Source: JAFNAG01 sp963824985
Lineage (GTDB): Bacteria; Acidobacteriota; UBA6911
Length of the DNA: 64,000 nt
Direction of reading: 5' to 3'
Assembly (NCBI GenBank): GCA_963824985.1
Contig: CAWGRQ010000025.1
Coordinates: 186,001 to 250,000, forward strand
Position 1 is the stretch's first letter, and each line of letters begins with the position of its first letter. The notes under the pieces are model-generated. The model was given only the letters and a program-made list of their open reading frames with translations, had not been told where the DNA came from and made no database searches. The position numbers and the translations under genes were made by a program. Shown here one piece after another: positions 18,462-26,574 of this stretch.

Positions 18462-19235
18462 ATGCAGGCCGATGAATACCCTCACATGTATCTGGAGGAG
18501 GAATCCCATTGGTGGTATGTGGGCATGCGCGAAATCTTGAGCGCCCTCCTTCCGCCATCATTGCTTCCGGAGCGGTGCCGGCTGCTGGATGCAGGCTGCG
18601 GCACAGGCTATAACCTGGGATGGTTCCGTGAACACTACGCCGCCAGGGTTACCGGTGTTGATTACGCCTCCGCCGGCCTGGGCTTTTGCCGTAAGCGAGG
18701 AGAACTGAATCTGGTTCACGCCGATGTGGCCGCTCTCCCCCTCGCTCCAGGCGTTTTCGATCTGGTCATCGCGTTCGACGTGCTCTCCGAAGTGTCCAAA
18801 CCGGCCCTTCGCGTACTGGCGCTGCAGGAATTCTTCCGCGTGCTCAAACCCGGAGGGAAGCTACTGGTTCGGGTTCCGGCGTACGAATGGCTTCGAAGCA
18901 GTCACGACGCCGGGGTTTCGACCCACCACCGCTTCAGCCGTCGTGAACTGTCGGCCGCCGTCAGTCGGGCGGGGTTCCAAATTGCGCGGGCCACGAGCGC
19001 GAATACGATCCTGTTTCCTGCCGCGGTTTTGTGGCGGTTGGGCAAAAAGGCGGGGATAGCGCCGGCGGGATCAGACGTGCGCCGGGCGACGCGCCCGGCG
19101 GGTTGGATCAACAGCGCCTTGCTCCGGACCCTGAAGGCCGAGGCCTCGCTCCTTCGCGGCGGCGGATCCAGATTCCCCTTCGGTCTCTCGATTTTTCTCC
19201 TGGCTGTCAAGCCGGAACCATTACCGCCCACTTAG
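18462..19235 (+). CDS. Class I SAM-dependent methyltransferase
   Basis: This 257-residue methyltransferase has motif I LLDAGCGTGYNLG, an acidic residue at the end of strand 2 (VTGVDYAS), and post-motif FDLVIAFDVLSEV followed by FFRVLKPGGKLLVRVPAYEW. The N-terminal EEESHWWYVGMREIL occurs in methyltransferases of polysaccharide loci. The ATG at 18462 has AGGATAGG in front and starts just after the aminotransferase stop. A longer reading from 18402 would overlap that gene. The substrate is not evident; sugar or lipid-linked glycan methylation fits the neighbours. Confidence 0.85.
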   Translation: MQADEYPHMYLEEESHWWYVGMREILSALLPPSLLPERCRLLDAGCGTGYNLGWFREHYAARVTGVDYASAGLGFCRKRGELNLVHADVAALPLAPGVFDLVIAFDVLSEVSKPALRVLALQEFFRVLKPGGKLLVRVPAYEWLRSSHDAGVSTHHRFSRRELSAAVSRAGFQIARATSANTILFPAAVLWRLGKKAGIAPAGSDVRRATRPAGWINSALLRTLKAEASLLRGGGSRFPFGLSIFLLAVKPEPLPPT

Positions 19236-19435
19236 TCGAATTGCACCAAACCACCGCCTATGGCGGTGGGGCGCGAAAAAAGCTTTGCTGTCCCGGCGTT
19301 TTGTTGAGCGAGATGCACCCTCGACATTGGCAGACGAACGAGTCCCTGCCGGCCGGCGCCCTGAAGAGGCGCAAAGAGAATAGCCCCGGGCAAGCTCCGC
19401 CACCGATGGGGATGGACCTTCATGAATAATGAGGG

Positions 19436-21544
19436 CTAACGGATGCGCACCCGCGCGTCGACACTGATCCAGAGGTTGCGGTCGGGGGCGGCGGAATCGC
19501 GGATGCCGATGATGTGGTACTCTCCTTTTCTGCTGGTCGTCCCCACGAGAATGCTGACGCTCTGCCGGGCGTCGAGAGACCAGTTCCGCACCGCAGGCAT
19601 CGGATTCCCATCAATAGTGTAAAGCACATCGATGGCCTTGGCCTTCAGACCCGCCACCCGATATTGGATGGTATCCCGGCCGGCGATTGCCTCCGAGGGC
19701 GTCACCTCCAGGTGAACGTTCTCCAGGTTCCGAAATTGCGGCGTGACGGTCGGGATGGAGACAAGTTTCTGCTCGCCGGGCACTGCCGCCCGGGGGGCGA
19801 GTTCCCGCGGAACCGGAGGCGCCGGCGCGGATTTTGCCGGCTCTGGTTCCCGGGCCATGGCCTTCTCCGGTTTCGGAATAGGCATAACCCGGCAGAGGTA
19901 CCCCTTGGTTCCGGCCTTCGCCCGGATTTCCCAGCACGGGCGGCCGTCCAGAGCGAAGCCGAAGTAGGCAAGATTGTTGCGCGCGAGGTCCACTTCCTCA
20001 GGATTGGACACATAGGCCAGAATCCGGGCGATGTCGTAGCGCGCCAGGATCTCACGGATTTCGAGGTCCAGATGCGCATTTCTCCCGGGCATCAGGAAAT
20101 TGGAGGAGAGGCGTACAAACCGTGTTGTGGCCGGGAAACGGGGCACCATATACGACGTGGCTTCTTCTCCAAACATCAGGACTACGCTACGCTCCAGCTC
20201 AGGAATTGGAGGAATCTCGACCTTCAAGAATTCGTTATCGAAATTCTGCCGCCCATAATTCATCGGGATGACGCGCCAGCAGATAGTCAGGCTGAGGACC
20301 AGGGAAACTCCGAGGACGAGAGTCTTGTTGCGGAAAAACCAGGCCAGGGACAGCGCCAGGAGTGTCGGAGCCAGCAGTTCCAGGACCGCCAGGTAGCGGT
20401 AGACCGAAAAAACGTACTGCCAGGCGATGTAAGAGATTACAAAAAACAGGGAAAGCGCCGCCAGGCATTTGGCTTCCTCCGCCGGGGATACCCTCACCGC
20501 CTTGCCCCTGACCCGCCGGAAAACGCGGAACAGGGAGTATGCCGCCATCAGCAGCACCGCCACATAACAGCACGCGAGCCTGGCGTCCCTGAACACGACC
20601 TCGCTGACCAGGTTGTTCGTGCGGACAAAGTAAAAAGGATAAAAGAAGGTTTCCTGCCAGTTGCGGGGCATGAACCTGGAATCCATCGCGTTCTGGAGAT
20701 CGTAAAAAGGCGAGCGGAAGATACTGTTCAGATAAGGAAAGACCGGATTGCGGTAGCGCCGGACCAGGTCGAAGCCCCAATATCCATATGCGGCGATGAA
20801 GCCCGCGGCCAGCCCGCCGTATAACGCGATCAACGATCGGAAGCGGCCGGGTGCTGGAAGAAAAACAAAGGCTATGGCAATGACAACGCCGGCCACATAT
20901 ATGATTGCCGTCAACTTGAGCGCCCAAGCCACGCCTATGCTTGCTCCCCCGATCCAAAGGGCAAGCAGTGAACGGCGCTCACTCCCCGGGCGCACCAGCA
21001 CATAATAGAAGACAAGCAGCAGGCCGGTCAGGGTCGGGATGCTGACCAGATTGTCGCCGAAGGTCGCGCCCAGTTCCATGGTGTTGATGGCGCCATAGAA
21101 CCCCGCCAGCGCATTGACCAGGCTGATCAGGTGTCGGTAAGGCGCACGCCAGCGCCGGAAGAGGACCTGGGAGATCTGAAACACCAGGTACAGGTTGAGC
21201 CCCTGGATCGCCCCCAACAGGCCCGCGGCAACCCTGGACGGCAAATATTCGAGCAGCAGGTAACTCAGGACATGGAGCAGGGGATTAAAAAAGCTCTGCA
21301 CCTGGGCGGGCGCGAAGTCATAGTGCAGCGGCTTGTGCAGGAAGGCATAGCCGACATAGAAATGATAGTTCAGGACATCCCAGCTTACATCCTGTCCGAG
21401 CCGCACCGCCGCCCAGGCTGAGCCCGCCATCGACAAAACCAGGAGTAGCCAGTAAGGACGGATCGCCTGCCCGGGCTTCGGCGAATCAGCCTCGGCCCAG
21501 CGCCGTAACCCTCCCGCGGCTTCCATGAACCTGCTGAATTGCAT
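19436..21544 (-). CDS. Large polytopic membrane protein, probable glycosyltransferase, with soluble C-terminal domain
   Basis: The protein has 702 residues. Membrane segments begin at about residue 30 and continue to about residue 430. The first external loop has paired acidic residues (GQDVSWDVLNYHFYVGYAF). A soluble portion includes a proline/alanine linker near residue 570 and a final beta-rich domain of about 100 residues (VHLEVTPSEAIAGRDTIQYR) that looks immunoglobulin-like. The topology resembles GT-C transferases or DUF2029-like proteins, but I cannot name the family. AGGACCAGGG precedes the ATG. It is oriented opposite to the methyltransferase genes and probably acts in the same glycan pathway. 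Confidence 0.6.
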   Translation of the reverse strand: MQFSRFMEAAGGLRRWAEADSPKPGQAIRPYWLLLVLSMAGSAWAAVRLGQDVSWDVLNYHFYVGYAFLHKPLHYDFAPAQVQSFFNPLLHVLSYLLLEYLPSRVAAGLLGAIQGLNLYLVFQISQVLFRRWRAPYRHLISLVNALAGFYGAINTMELGATFGDNLVSIPTLTGLLLVFYYVLVRPGSERRSLLALWIGGASIGVAWALKLTAIIYVAGVVIAIAFVFLPAPGRFRSLIALYGGLAAGFIAAYGYWGFDLVRRYRNPVFPYLNSIFRSPFYDLQNAMDSRFMPRNWQETFFYPFYFVRTNNLVSEVVFRDARLACCYVAVLLMAAYSLFRVFRRVRGKAVRVSPAEEAKCLAALSLFFVISYIAWQYVFSVYRYLAVLELLAPTLLALSLAWFFRNKTLVLGVSLVLSLTICWRVIPMNYGRQNFDNEFLKVEIPPIPELERSVVLMFGEEATSYMVPRFPATTRFVRLSSNFLMPGRNAHLDLEIREILARYDIARILAYVSNPEEVDLARNNLAYFGFALDGRPCWEIRAKAGTKGYLCRVMPIPKPEKAMAREPEPAKSAPAPPVPRELAPRAAVPGEQKLVSIPTVTPQFRNLENVHLEVTPSEAIAGRDTIQYRVAGLKAKAIDVLYTIDGNPMPAVRNWSLDARQSVSILVGTTSRKGEYHIIGIRDSAAPDRNLWISVDARVRIR

Positions 21545-21690
21545 CCCTGGTCCTCGCGCGTGCGCCTTGCCGCACGGCGCGGCAAGGCAGCCAATATAAA
21601 CCAGGGCCTGGATTTCCAGAAGGCGAAATCAGGCCCGCAACAAAAGACTGCAGCTCCTGCACGACAGGTGGCGCCAGACCAGGCTGCGCG

Positions 21691-22410
21691 TCATGGCCGC
21701 CCCCCCTTCTTTGCCACGATCACGAGATTCTTCCCCGCAAACCACCAAGTCAGGCGGTCGAGGAGCCGGCTGAGCGGAAACACATAGCGGTCAAAGGCCT
21801 TCAGGGCCATCGGATTCAGATCGCCGCGGCGGTTTCCAGCCAGGCGATACAGGAGGGTGGCCGCAAATCCCAGAACGTCGGCATAGGCGCAGTGCGTGAT
21901 CTGAAACCCCTGCCGCTTCAACTTGCGTTTGAGCGGAGCTGCCCGATAGCGCCGGAAGTGTCCGACTTTGCGATCCATCGATGAAAACAGGATTTGAAAT
22001 GCCGGGACATAAACAACAAGAATGCCATCGGGAGCGAGCGCCTGATGGAGCTGTCCCAGGACGGCCGCATCGTCCTCGATGTGCTCGAGAACATTCAGGG
22101 CATACGCACCGGTGAATCGCTCGCTGCCCACCGCGGCCAGCGAAGTCGCGCAGGCGAATCCCAGGCTGGCAAGTTGTTCGGCGTGTGCCGGATCCGGTTC
22201 GACGCAGGTGATGGCAAACCCGTGATCGCGCATCTGTCCCGCGAAATAGCCGATCCCGGCGCCGAAATCGAGGATCTCCCTCCTTCCGCGCAGTTGCCAG
22301 GCCAGAGTGTCGATGAGGTAGGCGTTGTAGTTCTTCGCCTCGATCATGGCCTCGAGGTTGTCGGTTCCCGAATAGGTGAAACTGCTCCCCGATTGGGGGT
22401 CCTGCTCCAT
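21691..22410 (-). CDS. Class I SAM-dependent methyltransferase
   Basis: This 239-residue methyltransferase has motif I ILDFGAGIGYFAGQM, strand 2 CVEPDP, and GAYALNVLEHIEDDAAVL followed by LAPDGILVVYVPAF. A C-terminal segment, MDRKVGHFRRY, is common in methyltransferases of glycolipid loci. GGAAGGAG is seven bases before the ATG. It is divergent from the GT2 gene that follows, with about 150 bp between them that should hold both promoters. The substrate is unknown. Confidence 0.85.
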   Translation of the reverse strand: MEQDPQSGSSFTYSGTDNLEAMIEAKNYNAYLIDTLAWQLRGRREILDFGAGIGYFAGQMRDHGFAITCVEPDPAHAEQLASLGFACATSLAAVGSERFTGAYALNVLEHIEDDAAVLGQLHQALAPDGILVVYVPAFQILFSSMDRKVGHFRRYRAAPLKRKLKRQGFQITHCAYADVLGFAATLLYRLAGNRRGDLNPMALKAFDRYVFPLSRLLDRLTWWFAGKNLVIVAKKGGRP

Positions 22411-22559
22411 GACAGAGGCTCCTTCCTGTGACCGGAATCCGGAAACTCGGCGACCTTCCGCTTTTTTAACCCGTTTAACCCGCCTTCACCGACAGGCCAA
22501 AGTGGCGCCGGCTCCCGATTTCCTCGTTTCATGCCTCGGACACCGATGCAACTCGGAAC

Positions 22560-23525
22560 TTGGCATTGGGAACAATAATAAGTACTATTGCCGCTGCCGT
22601 GAAAGAGAAACCTGAACTGGCCATTCTGATCCCCTGCTTTAACGAAGAAATCACGATCGGCAAAGTTATCGACGACTTCCATGCCCAGCTTCCCGAAGCC
22701 GGCATTTATGTCTTCGATAACTGCTGCACGGACCGAACCGCCGAGATCGCGCGCGAACATAGCGCCCATGTGCTCCCTGAAGCCCGCCAGGGGAAAGGTT
22801 TCGTCATGGAATCGATGTTTGATACCGTGCGCGCGGACCTGTATGTGCTGGTGGATGGGGATGATACTTATCCGGCGGAAAGCGTTCACGAGCTCGTGGA
22901 TCCGGTCCGATCGGGCCGGGCCGACATGGCGGTCGGCGCCCGGCTGTCGCAATATGCCGATGAGAGTTTTCGACCGCTGCATGTCTTCGGCAATCGCCTG
23001 GTGTGCCAGCTGATCAACAGGATCTTTCACGCCCGGCTCGGCGACATTATGAGCGGGTACCGCGCCTTCAACCGCAAGGTGATCCAGCGCATTCCCATAG
23101 TCTCGTCCGGGTTTGAGGTCGAGACCGAGCTCACCGTGCAGATGCTCTATTACAAGCTGAAGATCGTTGAGGTCAGGGTTCCCTATCGCGGCCGCCCCGG
23201 AGGAAGCGTGTCGAAACTCCGCACCCTGCCCGACGGTTTGCGGGTGCTCTGGAAGCTCTTCAGCCTGTTCCGCAATTTCAAGCCGCTGACCTTTTTCGGC
23301 AGCCTGGGCATCCTGGTCTTTGCTCTGGGTTGCGTGGCCGCCGTCCCTCCCCTATACAGCTACGTTCACAGCGGATATGCCGAAGTCCGAGGCTTTCCTC
23401 TGGTCATCCTGGCAACGAGCCTGATTCTGCTGGCGTCGGGCCTGGTGTTTCTCGGCCTTATTCTTCACGCGGTCAATTGGCGGTTCAAGGAGCTTCACAA
23501 TGTCATGATCCGGCGGCATGACTAG
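22560..23525 (+). CDS. Membrane-anchored glycosyltransferase family 2
   Basis: This GT2 enzyme of about 321 residues has ILIPCFNEEITIGKVI, DNCCTDRTAEIA, the metal-binding DGDDTYP and MSGYRAFNRKV. Two C-terminal membrane helices (about residues 245-265 and 280-305) are arranged as in GtrB/DPM-type polyprenyl-phosphate glycosyltransferases. It probably loads a sugar on undecaprenyl phosphate for the membrane transferases of this locus. The reading begins at a TTG (22560). A GTG at 22599, just before KEKPELAILIPC, is an alternative start, and neither has a clear ribosome site. Confidence 0.87.
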   Translation: MALGTIISTIAAAVKEKPELAILIPCFNEEITIGKVIDDFHAQLPEAGIYVFDNCCTDRTAEIAREHSAHVLPEARQGKGFVMESMFDTVRADLYVLVDGDDTYPAESVHELVDPVRSGRADMAVGARLSQYADESFRPLHVFGNRLVCQLINRIFHARLGDIMSGYRAFNRKVIQRIPIVSSGFEVETELTVQMLYYKLKIVEVRVPYRGRPGGSVSKLRTLPDGLRVLWKLFSLFRNFKPLTFFGSLGILVFALGCVAAVPPLYSYVHSGYAEVRGFPLVILATSLILLASGLVFLGLILHAVNWRFKELHNVMIRRHD

Positions 23526-23554
23526 CTCGCCGGAGTCGAGGGACGCGCACAGGC

Positions 23555-24460
23555 ATGCGCGGCTCCACAATCGGTGAGATCCCGAATTCCATGCATGCAC
23601 AGGTAAGTACGGCGAAAAAAAATTACCGTGAGCTGCTTGCCAGCGACGCCTTCGTCCTCCGATACCGTTTTCTCTGTCACCTGGCCGAGCGCCACAGGGA
23701 TCAGACATCATTCTCGATTCCTGGACTCTGTGAAGTCTGCATGCAGGCCGTCGATTTTTTGACCGACCACGAGCGCGGCATGCGCATCGAGAACGGGATG
23801 CCGTGGCCCAACTGGAGGGAACGGCAAGTCTGCTCGGGCTGTGGTCTCGCCAGCCGCCAACGCATGGCGTTAGGGTTTGTGCGTGAATTCACAGCTCGCC
23901 ATCACCCCCCCCCCGGCATCACGTTATACATGATGGAGATGGTGACGCCGATCTTCGCCCGCGCCCGGCAGGAATTTCCCGACATCAATCTGATCGGCAG
24001 CGAATACCTGGGTTTGGGGATTCGAGGGGGGAGCATCTGCCACGGAATCCGGCATGAAGATGTTCAACAGCTGAGCCTGGCGGATGAATCCGTGGATCTG
24101 GTGGTCAGCAACGATGTCTTCGAGCATGTGCCCGACCCCGGTCGTGGATTTCGGGAGATCCATAGGGTATTGCGGAGCGGCGGCGTCCTGTTCATGACGA
24201 TTCCGTTTCACTCCGGCGAGGATCGAACTGTCGTGCGCGCGGCGATCCGCGATGACCGGGTGATCCATCATCTTCCGGAGACGTACCATGGCAATCCGGT
24301 TTCCGCCACCGGTTCCCTAGTGTACACGGATTTCGGATGGGATGTGCTTGAGATGTTGCGTGATGCGGGTATGGGAGCGGTTGAGGTCCGCGTGGTGTGG
24401 AGCTATCTGCATGGTCATCTCGGCATTCCCATGGAATATTTTTATGCCGTCAAGCACTAG
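23555..24460 (+). CDS. SAM-dependent methyltransferase with N-terminal cysteine pairs
   Basis: This 301-residue protein has an N-terminal zinc-knuckle-like part with CEVC (about residue 59) and CSGC (about residue 95). The methyltransferase fold follows, with DESVDLVVSNDVFEHVPDP and HRVLRSGGVLFMTIPFH. The glycine-rich motif I is degenerate, which is common in this group. It lies 29 bp after the GT2 gene on the same strand, so the two are likely one operon. A second in-frame ATG at 23591 could be the true start. The role in glycan modification is inferred from context. Confidence 0.8.
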   Translation: MRGSTIGEIPNSMHAQVSTAKKNYRELLASDAFVLRYRFLCHLAERHRDQTSFSIPGLCEVCMQAVDFLTDHERGMRIENGMPWPNWRERQVCSGCGLASRQRMALGFVREFTARHHPPPGITLYMMEMVTPIFARARQEFPDINLIGSEYLGLGIRGGSICHGIRHEDVQQLSLADESVDLVVSNDVFEHVPDPGRGFREIHRVLRSGGVLFMTIPFHSGEDRTVVRAAIRDDRVIHHLPETYHGNPVSATGSLVYTDFGWDVLEMLRDAGMGAVEVRVVWSYLHGHLGIPMEYFYAVKH

Positions 24461-25303
24461 CCGGCCGTCTTTTGCAAACGCATGAATAGAAGTGCGCGGC
24501 GCTGGAATTGGCTCATTATGGAGAGCTTTTGGGACGCTTCAGAACACGGATGCATTTGGATCCGGTCCGTGTGCATCCCCGGGCTTCCTTGTCCTGCGAG
24601 GTTATGCAACCCTTCTTCATGAATAAGGCGGGCTCGAGATGTATTCGCGCCGTCACAAGCGCAAACTTGAGGAGATTGCCTCTCGCCTTGGTTCGCTTCG
24701 GCACCAGTAATTGTTTAGCCAAATCAAATGGATGAAGAAGCAAAACGCAAAGACGCGGGGGCGCAAGGGCGCAAAGATCGACTGAGCAACAGGCGTGGGC
24801 GCAGCGCTTCGCGCTGGCGCATCCTTGGGCGAACCGCGGGAGAAAGCGCGGGCAGAGCGGCTAATCAGGAGGATTGCGCTTTCTCCCGCGGCTCGCCCAA
24901 GGATGCGGCCGAAGGCCGCCCATGCCCACGAACCGAAAGGAATCTCTTTGCGTCCTAGCGTCTTTGCGTTCTGCTGTTCAGCATCGGCTGAACAGATGCC
25001 GGCACCACGGAATGATTCTCTTGCTGACGCGTGCGGCGCCGACCCCGGATCCCGCGACCCGAATGGGGGAGGAGGCGGCAACCCGAATCTGGCGAATCGA
25101 TGATTGATTTCCGGACAGGAAGGGTTATTATTTTATTTCGCGCTTGCGTTTGGGGGGAAAACCTCTAAATTATCGTGCGAATTCGCTGGACCAATCGAGG
25201 TTGAGGCTCGTCTGTCCGAATCGCCGGGCGGAAACCATGAGTGCCACCACAAGATTGCGCTAGTCGAGGAACAGAATATTTTTTTTGCGGAGGACCTAAG
25301 AAC
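24461..25303. other. Intergenic region dominated by R3 mobile repeat
   Basis: This 843-bp gap holds the R3 element (24707-24999) with its target duplications. The flanks (24461-24698 and 25008-25280) show no gene that I can support. GCGGAGG of the ferredoxin ribosome site is at 25287-25293. Confidence 0.6.
24699..25007. mobile_element. R3 foldback MITE-like element, copy 1, with 8-bp target duplication
   Basis: The element is 24707-24999. It is flanked on both sides by the direct repeat CGGCACCA (24699-24706 and 25000-25007). Its limits are confirmed independently, because similarity to copy 2 at 60750-61040 starts and stops at exactly these bases. The left end is GTAATTGTTTAGCC. The right end, reversed, is GCATCTGTTCAGCC. 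Internally a 31-bp arm beginning GCATCCTTGGGCG is repeated inverted around a short spacer. No transposase is encoded. The 8-bp duplication and the GTAA start recall IS66-family ends. Confidence 0.88.
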
Positions 25304-25606
25304 ATGGCTTTGCTTATTAACGAAGACTGTATCAACTGCGGCGCTTGCGAACCCGAGTGCCCCAACAAAGCGATCTACGCCGGTGGTGAGGAGTACGAAT
25401 TGAATGGCCAGAATCATCCGGCCCTTTCCGACGAGTACTACTACATCGTTGCCGACAAGTGCACCGAGTGCGCGGGTTTTCATGACGAAAAGCAGTGCGT
25501 TTCCGTGTGCCCCGTGGATAGCTGTGTCGCCGACACGAACCACGCGGAGTCCAGGGAACAGTTGCTCGCAAAAGCACGGATCCTGCATCCGGACAAGACT
25601 TTTTAA
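25304..25606 (+). CDS. 2[4Fe-4S] dicluster ferredoxin (YfhL-like)
   Basis: This 100-residue low-potential electron carrier has the first cluster motif CINCGACEPECP and the second CTECAGFHDEKQCVSVCP. The enlarged CxxC-x8-C-x3-C spacing is typical of the YfhL/allochromatium-type ferredoxins. The start at 25304 has GCGGAGG ten bases upstream; the longer open frame upstream has no ribosome site. The gene is monocistronic, ending in a clear terminator. It may serve oxidoreductases elsewhere in the genome. Confidence 0.95.
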   Translation: MALLINEDCINCGACEPECPNKAIYAGGEEYELNGQNHPALSDEYYYIVADKCTECAGFHDEKQCVSVCPVDSCVADTNHAESREQLLAKARILHPDKTF

Positions 25607-25634
25607 TCCTGATAGCGGAAATTGAGATTTACCA

Positions 25635-25672
25635 GGGGCTGCCGGCGCCGGGTGCGCGGCGGCCCCTTTTTT
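25635..25672 (+). terminator. Intrinsic terminator after ferredoxin gene
   Basis: A GC-rich stem (GGGGCTGCCGGCGC paired with GCGCGGCGGCCCC) around a CGGGT loop is followed by six T residues. Confidence 0.85.
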
Positions 25673-25787
25673 GTCGCGTGTCCCGATTCTGGATACGGTC
25701 CCCCACCGGCCGACGGGAACCGCTTTGATGAAAGCCAAATCCGAGCGCCCCTTTCTCGTGCGCCTGCTCCGAATACAGAGGCAGAAA

Positions 25788-26198
25788 CTAGGCGGTCAGA
25801 TGGTAGGTGGTCTGCAGGTCGATATCCGGGCGCAGCGACGCAAACACGGAGCAGTAGGTTTCCCGCGACAGCCTGATGGCCCGCTCCACGTCCGCCGGTG
25901 CGAGATTCTCACCGGCAATCTCAAAATGCAGGCGCAGCGCGGTGAAACGCCGCGGGTGTGATTCCGTGCGCGTCCCCTCCACCTGAGCATGCAAGGCAGT
26001 CACCTTCGTCCGCATCCGCTCCAGGATGTGGACCAAGTCAATGGCCATGCAGCCGGCCAGCGCCTCCAGAAGCAACTCCATGGGGGAACTGCCGGCCTGG
26101 TGTTTGCCGTCCACCGGCGTTTCCTGCCCGCCGGCGACTCCCGTGAACCGCAGGTCGCCCTTCCAATCCAATTCCGCACGCATCGGTTGATCGCTCAT
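25788..26198 (-). CDS. OsmC family protein
   Basis: This 136-residue OsmC/Ohr-superfamily protein is of the YhfA-like branch. The two conserved cysteines that form the thiol peroxidase centre are visible in LLEALAGCMAIDLVHIL and ETYCSVFASL. SSPMELLLEAL is the usual helix leading to the first cysteine. It probably detoxifies organic hydroperoxides or related electrophiles in the cytoplasm. AGGTGA lies about seven bases before the ATG. It is convergent with the ferredoxin gene. Confidence 0.9.
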   Translation of the reverse strand: MSDQPMRAELDWKGDLRFTGVAGGQETPVDGKHQAGSSPMELLLEALAGCMAIDLVHILERMRTKVTALHAQVEGTRTESHPRRFTALRLHFEIAGENLAPADVERAIRLSRETYCSVFASLRPDIDLQTTYHLTA

Positions 26199-26574
26199 CG
26201 AGTCACCTGCTCCGAAAATAGTTCTTTGCGCCCTCGCGCCCTTGCGTCATTGCGTTAAAAAAAATCAACGCAAGGACGCCAAGACGCAAAGTCGCAAAGC
26301 CAAAAGATTTTCATGCGTCACCGGGTGCGCCATAGCGCATGAGAGGCTGCTGCCGGAATAGCCGGCTGCAAAAATCACAGCACGATCTGCTGGTTGCCGG
26401 CCTCTAAGACGCGTACATCATTGCCGAAGTCCGGAAGGTAGGTTCCATCCTGTCGGTCCGAGCCGGCGTCCCGTATGGTACCATCGAGCGGCGAGCGATG
26501 GTAACCGGAAACGGTCGGGGGTGATGTCCGGTGCCGGACCGGCGGCAAGTTGTGCTAGACTCCCGGAGATGCCC
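26199..26574. other. Intergenic region with R7 repeat
   Basis: This 376-bp gap between divergent osmC-like and M28 genes contains the R7 repeat (26214-26352). The remaining 220 bp before the peptidase start should hold its promoter, but I could not pick out a convincing -35/-10 pair. Confidence 0.5.
26214..26352 (-). repeat. R7 palindromic repeat, copy 1
   Basis: It contains TTGCGTCATTGCGTT facing CAACGCAAGGACGCC, then CATGCGTCACCGGGTGCGCC. Its reverse complement aligns over about 139 bp with 33381-33520. The last motif is shared with R2 repeats. Confidence 0.8.

Noticed and set aside
24728..24958. 76-codon frame MDEEAKRKDAGAQGRK in R3, also in the second copy
   Set aside because: It lies over the inverted-repeat arms; both copies are nearly identical DNA, so conservation says nothing about coding, and there is no ribosome site.
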